In this document: in pieces, positions 57,005 to 62,220 of the stretch | Position numbering within the stretch: position 1 is the first letter of the stretch | Layout: each line of letters opens with the position of its first letter | NCBI GenBank assembly: GCA_028724525.1 | Contig: JAQYCV010000013.1 | Coordinates: forward strand, 1 to 62,220 | Origin: Clostridiales bacterium | Lineage (GTDB): Bacteria > Bacillota > Clostridia > Saccharofermentanales > DTU023 | Reading direction: 5' to 3' | Length of the DNA: 62,220 nucleotides | Program-made: the position numbers and the translations under genes | The notes under the pieces: generated by a model | Databases searched by the model: none | What the model was told of the DNA's origin: nothing | What the model saw: only the letters and a program-made list of their open reading frames with translations

Positions 57005-58318
57005 ATGGCTAAATATAAGATTGTCCATTACATTAACCAGTTCTTTGGCCAGATCGGCGGTGAGGAAAAGGCTGATATCCCCCCTCAAAAGCATGAGGGT
57101 CAAGTAGGTCCTGGCTTAGCCTTTGGCAAGGCCCTGGGCGATGAGTGCGAGATCACCACTACTATTATCTGCGGTGACTCTTACTTTGGCGAAAACATGG
57201 AAGAGGCCACAGCCACCATCTTGGAATGGGTAAAGGAAGAAAATCCTGACCTCTTTATCGCTGGACCTGCCTTTAACGCTGGCCGCTATGGTGTGGCCTG
57301 TGGCTCTATCGCTAGCTCCGTGAAAAACGAGCTGGGCATCCCGGTCATATCCGGCATGTATATTGAGAACCCCGGTGCAGATATGTACAAGTCCGACGTC
57401 TTAATCGTCGAGACCGGTAACTCTGCTGCCGCCATGAGGAAGGCTGTGCCTGTTATGGCTAAGCTGGCCCTCAAGATCCTGCACGGAGAAGAAATTGGTT
57501 CTGCCAAGGCTGAAGGTTACATTCCCCAAGGCGTTCGTAAGAACTATTTCGCAGAAGAGCGCGGCGCTAAGCGCGCAGTCGACATGATCATCAAGAAGCT
57601 GGCTGGTGAGGAATTCGAAACCGAATACCCCATGCCCATCTTCGACCATGTAGATCCCGCCCCCGCCCTCAAGGATCTGGCTCACGCGAATATCGCAATT
57701 GTGACCTCCGGTGGTATTGTCCCCAAGGGCAACCCCGACCACATTGAGTCTTCATCTGCCTCTCACTATGGTGAATACAATATCGCTGGCATTGATGATC
57801 TAAACTCTACTAACTTCGAGACAGCTCACGGTGGTCATGACCCCGTATACGCTAACGAAGACCCTGATAGAGTCATTCCCGTTGACGTCCTCCGCCAAAT
57901 GGAAAAAGAGGGCAAGATCGGCAAACTGAATGACTACTATTACTCCACAGTAGGTAACGGTACCGCCGTAGCCTCTGCCAAGAAATTTGCTGAGGAGATT
58001 GCGCAAAAGCTGAAAGACCAGAATGTTGACGCAGTTATCCTCACTTCTACCTGAGGAACTTGTACACGTTGCGGTGCAACGATGGTAAAAGAAATTGAGA
58101 GAGCCGGTTTCCCGGTCGTACACGTTTGTACGGTTACCCCAATTTCTCTGACAGTTGGTGCCAACAGAATCGTACCAGCCGTCGCAATTCCTCACCCGCT
58201 TGGCAATCCTGGGCTAGAACGCGATGAGGAAGTAAAGCTGAGAAGGCATATCGTAGATACGGCCCTCAAGGCACTCCAAACCGAAGTCGAAGATCAGACC
58301 ATCTTTGAAGTGAAGTAA
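57005..58318 (+). CDS. grdB: Glycine reductase component B gamma subunit, selenoprotein GrdB
   Basis: A 437-aa selenoprotein. The frame is interrupted by TGA at 58052-58054 (codon 350), which must be read as selenocysteine: ILTST-U-GTCTRCGATMVKEI is the known GrdB active-site context. Downstream codons stay in the same frame to TAA at 58318. The Sec residue attacks the substrate bound at the GrdE carbonyl. An SECIS-like hairpin follows the TGA. AAAGGAG precedes the ATG. Automatic annotation would wrongly cut it at 349 aa. Confidence 0.96.
58067..58081 (+). promoter_or_regulatory. SECIS-like hairpin in grdB
   Basis: CGTTGC-GGT-GCAACG forms a 6-bp stem with a 3-nt loop beginning 12 nt after the UGA, the usual place for a bacterial SECIS bound by SelB. 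Confidence 0.75.
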
Positions 58319-58324
58319 CACTTG

Positions 58325-58354
58325 GCCTACGCGAGCAAACTCGCTCGCGTAGGC
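58325..58354 (+). promoter_or_regulatory. Perfect inverted repeat next to a trxB -10 box
   Basis: GCCTACGCGAGC (58325-58336) and GCTCGCGTAGGC (58343-58354) form a 12-bp stem with loop AAACTC and no T tract. TATAAT follows immediately at 58356-58361. It may be an mRNA boundary between grdB and trxB or an operator covering the -35 region. Confidence 0.6.
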
Positions 58355-58396
58355 ATATAATGTAAACCTACAGTAAATGTGGGAGGAAAATGAAAA

Positions 58397-59347
58397 ATGA
58401 GCAAAGTTTATGATCTAATTATTATCGGCGCTGGCCCTGCTGGCCTTGCTGCTGCCCTATACGCCGGACGTTCACGCCTGGATACCCTTCTGATTGAGAA
58501 AGCTGCTGACGGTGGCCAAATCTCTATTACCGATGATGTTGAAAACTATCCTGGCCAAATTCCTGAAGGTGAGAGCGGCCCGTCCTTGATTGCCCGCTTC
58601 TCTGAGCAAGTCAACCGTTTTGGTGCCGAGCGCATCTCCGGCAATGTCAGCAAAGTTGAACTCCAGGGCGAGATCAAGAAAGTCTATGTCGGTAAGGCAG
58701 AAGAGCTTTACGAGGCCAAAACCGTTATCTTAGCCACAGGTGCTAACCCTAGAAAAATTGGTTGCCCGGGCGAAGCGGAATTTACCGGTAAGGGTGTTTC
58801 CTACTGTGCAACCTGTGATGCGAACTTCTTTGAAGATTTTGAAGTGTTTGTCATTGGTGGTGGCGACTCCGCTGTGGAAGAGGCTATGTACCTCACTAAC
58901 TTTGCTCGTATTGTTCACTTGGTTCACCGCAGAGACGAACTGCGTGCCGCCAAATCCATCCAAGAACGTGCTTTCAAAAACGACAAACTGGATATTATCT
59001 GGAATGCCGTACCAGAGCGCCTGGAGGGTGAAGGTCTCCTGAATAAAATCGTACTCAAAGATACCAAAACGGGAGAACTGAAAGAATATCTGGCTGATGA
59101 AGAGGATGGCCTCTTAGGTTGCTTTGTCTTTATCGGCAATATTCCTAACAGTGATCTCTTCCGTGATCAAATTGCTTGCGATGATGCAGGTTACGCCATT
59201 ACCAATGAGAACTGCGAGAGCAATATTCCTGGTGTTTATGTGGCAGGTGACGTGCGGGTGAAGAGCCTGCGTCAAGTGGTTACGGCTGCTGCTGATGGTG
59301 CGATCTCTGCCATGCAGGTAGAAAAATATCTCGCTGAAAACAAGTAA
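58397..59347 (+). CDS. trxB: Thioredoxin reductase of the glycine reductase system
   Basis: A 316-aa flavoprotein passing electrons to thioredoxin. The FAD loop is GAGPAGLAAALYAGRS, the redox-active disulfide is Cys137-Ala-Thr-Cys140, the NAD(P)-binding loop is GGGDSAVEEAMYL, and GVYVAGDVRVKSLRQVVTAAADGA is the C-terminal FAD motif. GGGAGGAAAA precedes the ATG. Position between grdB and trxA ties it to glycine reduction. Confidence 0.95.
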   Translation: MSKVYDLIIIGAGPAGLAAALYAGRSRLDTLLIEKAADGGQISITDDVENYPGQIPEGESGPSLIARFSEQVNRFGAERISGNVSKVELQGEIKKVYVGKAEELYEAKTVILATGANPRKIGCPGEAEFTGKGVSYCATCDANFFEDFEVFVIGGGDSAVEEAMYLTNFARIVHLVHRRDELRAAKSIQERAFKNDKLDIIWNAVPERLEGEGLLNKIVLKDTKTGELKEYLADEEDGLLGCFVFIGNIPNSDLFRDQIACDDAGYAITNENCESNIPGVYVAGDVRVKSLRQVVTAAADGAISAMQVEKYLAENK

Positions 59348-59436
59348 ATGTTACACTAAATCCCTAGGGCTTTTACTCGAGGCCCGAGTGGGCTAGTATA
59401 TAGATCGAACTACAAGCAAACCAACAGGAGGAATAC

Positions 59437-59766
59437 ATGGTACTCGAACTAGATCGTAAGAATTTTGAAGATGAAGTTTTAAAGGCTGAAGGCTATGTTT
59501 TTGTCGACTATTATGGTGACGGTTGCGTGCCCTGTGCTGCACTCAAACCCCACTACGACGAATATGCTGAGGAATTTGGCGACAAGCTCAAATTCACCAC
59601 TCTGAATACCACCAAAGCCAGAAGAGTCGCAATTGCTCAAGGCATTATGGGCCTCCCGGTTGTTGCAGTTTACAAGGATGGCGCTAAAGTCGAAGAGCTC
59701 GTCAAAGATGACGCCACAGCTGAAGCTGTGAAAGAGCTGATCGAGAAATATCACGCCATGGCTTAA
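59437..59766 (+). CDS. trxA: Thioredoxin (GCVPC type)
   Basis: A 109-aa thioredoxin that reduces the selenoprotein GrdA. The active site reads DGCVPC (Cys30, Cys33) in place of WCGPC. This variant is known in glycine reductase clusters. Cis-Pro in MGLPVVAVYKDG is present. CAGGAGGAA precedes the ATG. A GTATATAG stretch 40 bp upstream may be a -10. Confidence 0.95.
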   Translation: MVLELDRKNFEDEVLKAEGYVFVDYYGDGCVPCAALKPHYDEYAEEFGDKLKFTTLNTTKARRVAIAQGIMGLPVVAVYKDGAKVEELVKDDATAEAVKELIEKYHAMA

Positions 59767-59893
59767 GACTTCAAGTTTGGCCTGAGCGGAGCTCAGACCA
59801 CTTGCAAGTCATGACATGTGTTTAGTCGCTTCCGGCTTAGCTGGAGGCTTCTAAAATAAATAAAAATAGGGAAATACCCGGAAAGGAGAAAAC

Positions 59894-60367
59894 ATGGCTA
59901 TTTTAAAAGACAAAAAAGTCGTAGTCATCGGTGACCGTGATGGTATTCCAGGCCCTGCAATTGCTGCATGTGCTGAGACCGCCGGAGCCGAGGTAATCTT
60001 CTCCTCCACGGAGTGCTTCGTCTGAACCGCCGCAGGTGCAATGGACCTTGAGAACCAAAAACGTGTTCTCGAGTACACCGAGCAGCATGGTGCTGAGAAC
60101 GTAGTAGTTCTCTTGGGCGCCGCTGACGCGGAAGGCGCGGGACTCGCAGCTGAAACTGTTGAAGCTGGCGACCCCACCTACGCAGGTCCATTGACAGGAG
60201 TCTCGTTGGGACTCGCTTGTTATCATGTGTGCGAACCAGTAGTCAAAGAAGAATTTGACGAGGCAGTCTACGAGGAACAGGTTAGCATGATGGAAATGGT
60301 CTTGGATGTCGATGAAATCGTCGAAGAGATGGATGGCATTCGAGGCGAATATTGCAAATATTGCTAG
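59894..60367 (+). CDS. grdA: Glycine reductase protein A, selenoprotein GrdA
   Basis: A 157-aa selenoprotein that carries the carboxymethyl group as a Se-carboxymethyl intermediate. The frame contains TGA at 60023-60025 (codon 44), within [15 protein letters not shown], the known GrdA active-site sequence, and continues unchanged to TAG at 60367. AAAGGAGAAAAC precedes the ATG. The C-terminal half has [21 protein letters not shown] and ends EYCKYC. An ATG-start frame from 60041 is only the truncated downstream part. Confidence 0.96.
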
Positions 60368-60382
60368 TAGATACGCGTAAAG

Positions 60383-60437
60383 CCTCCGGAGCACTAGCTC
60401 ACGATCTTCTAAGGTCGTGGGCTGGCCGGAGGTTTTT
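60383..60437 (+). terminator. Terminator after grdA
   Basis: CCTCCGG (60383-60389) pairs with CCGGAGG (60426-60432). ACGATC and GGTCGT extend the structure inside, and TTTTT follows. It separates grdX-A from grdC-D, so the second part needs readthrough or its own promoter. Confidence 0.85.
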
Positions 60438-60477
60438 CCTTGTTTGTGAAAGCTGTAGATTGTAAATCGGCAGGGCA

Positions 60478-60499
60478 TAAATTGTTGATCAACAATTTA
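60478..60499. promoter_or_regulatory. Perfect 22-bp palindrome upstream of grdC
   Basis: Half-site TAAATTGTTGA followed by its exact complement, centred between 60488 and 60489, 43 bp before the grdC start. It lies in the 5' region after the terminator and is a candidate operator or hairpin. Confidence 0.65.
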
Positions 60500-60541
60500 A
60501 TAAATAAAGAACTTGTAAGAAAAAGAGAGGAATTTAGTAAC

Positions 60542-62089
60542 GTGAACACTGTAATTAAGGGAACATCGTATGTTATGGCCCACACCCCCCACATGGTTAT
60601 TTTAAATGGTGTTACCCAGACCACTGAGAGAATTGTTAATCCTGAAAGCGAATACCTCAAAAAATTACCTGAGCATTTGAGGTCTTATGAGGATATCCTG
60701 GCCTACTATCCCAACCAAGTCTACATTGGCAACCACACGGATGATGACCTGGCCGCTATTGAATTCCCCTACTATGACAAAAAATGTGATATCTCCGATC
60801 GCTATGGCAAGTTCGGTGAACTGATGCCAGAGCACGAATTCTATCTCCTGATGAAGATCGTGGATGACTTTGATCTGGTACATTTGGAAAAAGATTTTGT
60901 AGCAGAATATAAAGACCAATTTGCTAAGGACCCTGTTGTCACTGAATTTATGCTCAAGCGCTTAGGTGAAGGTGATGACCATGAAAAGATTGTTAAACTA
61001 GTAGAAGAGGAGCACGCCGAAAAGCTTATCCAAGATGATAAGGTTGTAGGCTGCGTCAAACGTGCCCACGATATTGACGTCAACCTTTCTGCCCACATCA
61101 TGCTGGAGAATATTGTCAACAAGGCTTCTGCTGTCTTGGCTTTAGCCCATGGCCTGAAAAACGTCGACATCAATCCTAATGACATCGAATACGTGATCGA
61201 ATGCGGTGAAGAAGCTTGTGGCGACCAGAACCAAAGAGGCGGCGGCAACTTTGCTAAGTCCATAGCAGAAATTGTGGAGCTTCATAATGCGACAGGCTCT
61301 GACACCCGTTCTTTCTGTGCTGCACCTTCCCATGCCATGGTTGAGGCCGCAGCCCTAGTCAAAGCTGGCGTTTATAAGAACGTTGCCGTTGTGGCTGGTG
61401 GCTGTACCGCAAAACTCGGTATGAACGGTAAAGACCACGTAGCTAAGGGCCTGCCTGTTCTGGAAGACATGATTGCTGGTTTCTGCGTGATTGTGGGTGA
61501 GAATGATGGGGTTAACCCAGAAATTGACCTGCGCTATATTGGCCGCCACACCGTGGGGACCGGATCTGCTCCTCAAAAAGTTATTTCTTCCTTAGTGGCT
61601 GATCCTCTGGAAAGAGCTGGCCTCACTACTTTAGATGTGGATAAGTTCTCTCCTGAAATGCAGAACCCCGATATTACTCAACCCGCTGGAGCTGGAAACG
61701 TTCCTGAAGCGAACTACAAGATGATCGGAGCCCTCTCTGTCATGAAGAAATGGATGGAGAAGAAAGAACTGTTGAACTTTGTTAAACAGCACGGCTTGGT
61801 TGGCTATGCGCCTACCCAAGGTCACATTCCCTCTGGTGTTCCTTACGTTGGTTTCGCCCGTGAAAACATCCTAGATGGTAGCATGAAGCGGGTCATGATT
61901 ATCGGTAAGGGCTCCCTCTTCCTGGGTCGTATGACCAACCTCTTTGACGGTATTTCCTTCATGATTACTCCCAATAGCGCCAAGCAAGAAGAAGAAAATG
62001 CTGTCTCCAAAGATACTGTCCGCCAGCTGATCGCCGAATCTTTACGCGAATTCGCCCAAAGCCTCACGGACGAAGAAACGAAAGCGTAA
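60542..62089 (+). CDS. grdC: Glycine reductase component C beta subunit
   Basis: A 515-aa subunit of the complex that takes the acetyl group as a thioester and releases acetyl phosphate. It is ketoacyl-synthase-like, with EEACGDQNQRGGGNFAKSIA and SFCAAPSHAMVEAAALVKAG. The start is GTG at 60542 (VNTVIKGTSYVMAHTPHMV), supported by AGAGAGGAA nine bases upstream; the TTG at 60440 would add 34 residues lacking similarity. grdD follows after about 10 bp. Confidence 0.94.
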   Translation: MNTVIKGTSYVMAHTPHMVILNGVTQTTERIVNPESEYLKKLPEHLRSYEDILAYYPNQVYIGNHTDDDLAAIEFPYYDKKCDISDRYGKFGELMPEHEFYLLMKIVDDFDLVHLEKDFVAEYKDQFAKDPVVTEFMLKRLGEGDDHEKIVKLVEEEHAEKLIQDDKVVGCVKRAHDIDVNLSAHIMLENIVNKASAVLALAHGLKNVDINPNDIEYVIECGEEACGDQNQRGGGNFAKSIAEIVELHNATGSDTRSFCAAPSHAMVEAAALVKAGVYKNVAVVAGGCTAKLGMNGKDHVAKGLPVLEDMIAGFCVIVGENDGVNPEIDLRYIGRHTVGTGSAPQKVISSLVADPLERAGLTTLDVDKFSPEMQNPDITQPAGAGNVPEANYKMIGALSVMKKWMEKKELLNFVKQHGLVGYAPTQGHIPSGVPYVGFARENILDGSMKRVMIIGKGSLFLGRMTNLFDGISFMITPNSAKQEEENAVSKDTVRQLIAESLREFAQSLTDEETKA

Positions 62090-62099
62090 GGTGACCACA

Positions 62100-62220
62100 G
62101 TGGATAATCTCAAGAAAACGATTGCCGATACTTTTCTCGAGCTAGCTGATGGCTTAGAAACCGGTAATTTTAGCTCGGCCAAAATCGCCCTCATGGGTGT
62201 GGGATCTGAGCATGGTGAAG
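62100..62220 (+). CDS. grdD: Glycine reductase component C alpha subunit (partial)
   Basis: Only about 40 codons are inside the window. DNLKKTIADTFLELADGLET and ALMGVGSEHGE fit the N terminus of GrdD, a PlsX-like subunit that produces acetyl phosphate. The start is GTG at 62100, as AAGGTGA lies seven bases before it; GTG at 62091 in the same frame has no such site. It is truncated by the window end. Confidence 0.85.
   Translation, partial: MDNLKKTIADTFLELADGLETGNFSSAKIALMGVGSEHGE

Noticed and set aside
57005-58318. grdB as a pseudogene or frameshift split at the TGA
   Set aside because: The TGA is at the family selenocysteine position, the frame continues unchanged and an SECIS-like stem follows.
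60441-60480. tRNA-Tyr-like fragment before grdC
   Set aside because: GATTGTAAATC resembles a tRNA anticodon arm, but the stem does not pair and no D, T or acceptor arm is present.

Overview
The window reads as chromosomal DNA of an anaerobic, amino-acid-fermenting Gram-positive bacterium (Firmicutes, most likely Clostridia) with roughly balanced base composition. Three things point there. A complete-looking glycine reductase (Stickland) cluster carries in-frame UGA selenocysteine codons. A sortase-assembled SpaA-type pilus locus has LPxTG anchors. Strong AGGAGG-type ribosome binding sites, classical -35/-10 promoters and U-tailed terminators are common. I do not assign a genus.

Layout. 1-183: 5S rRNA and its terminator, presumably the end of an rRNA operon. 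222-3883 (minus): a sugar/nucleoside ABC importer (TTG-start ATPase, permease, acidic binding protein) translationally coupled to a divergent pseudouridine-5'-phosphate glycosidase-like enzyme. 3884-4490: a 0.6-kb gene-free stretch with the first copy of a dispersed phased repeat. 4491-12039: central metabolism (eukaryotic-type hexokinase, RpiB, FolP, DeoC, an unrecognised protein, an S9 peptidase, malic enzyme). 12103-15066: a Gx-transporter/NusG-II pair and a divergent ABC exporter. 15155-30207: the pilus island, made of a long structured leader, backbone pilin, class C sortase, LPLTA-tailed minor pilin, a 2691-aa LPETG giant protein, a coiled-coil/Pro-rich protein, signal peptidase I and a second sortase. 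30319-34953: rpsL-rpsG-fusA-tuf. 35045-44366: FprA flavoprotein, Dus, two envelope proteins, a divergent EF-G paralogue and a CorC/HlyC protein. 44311-45312: a 1-kb gene-free region holding a 132-bp palindrome, 62-bp direct repeats, the second phased repeat and the rpoB leader. 45313-52701: rpoBC. 52720-55008: a HAD phosphatase and a PlsC-zinc-ribbon fusion. 55243-62220: grdX-grdE-grdB(Sec)-trxB-trxA-grdA(Sec)-grdC-grdD (cut off by the window end).

How the genes work together. The grd genes encode reduction of glycine to acetyl phosphate. NADPH-type electrons would pass through TrxB and TrxA to the selenoproteins GrdA and GrdB, and GrdC/GrdD release acetyl phosphate. The pilus genes form a nearly self-sufficient secretion, anchoring and polymerisation unit. 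DeoC, RpiB and the importer/PsuG-like operon suggest salvage of nucleoside-derived pentose phosphates. The most unusual material is non-coding: two copies of an intergenic array of 24-bp units set mostly 31 bp apart, with the same layout in both copies, and the neighbouring 132-bp palindrome.
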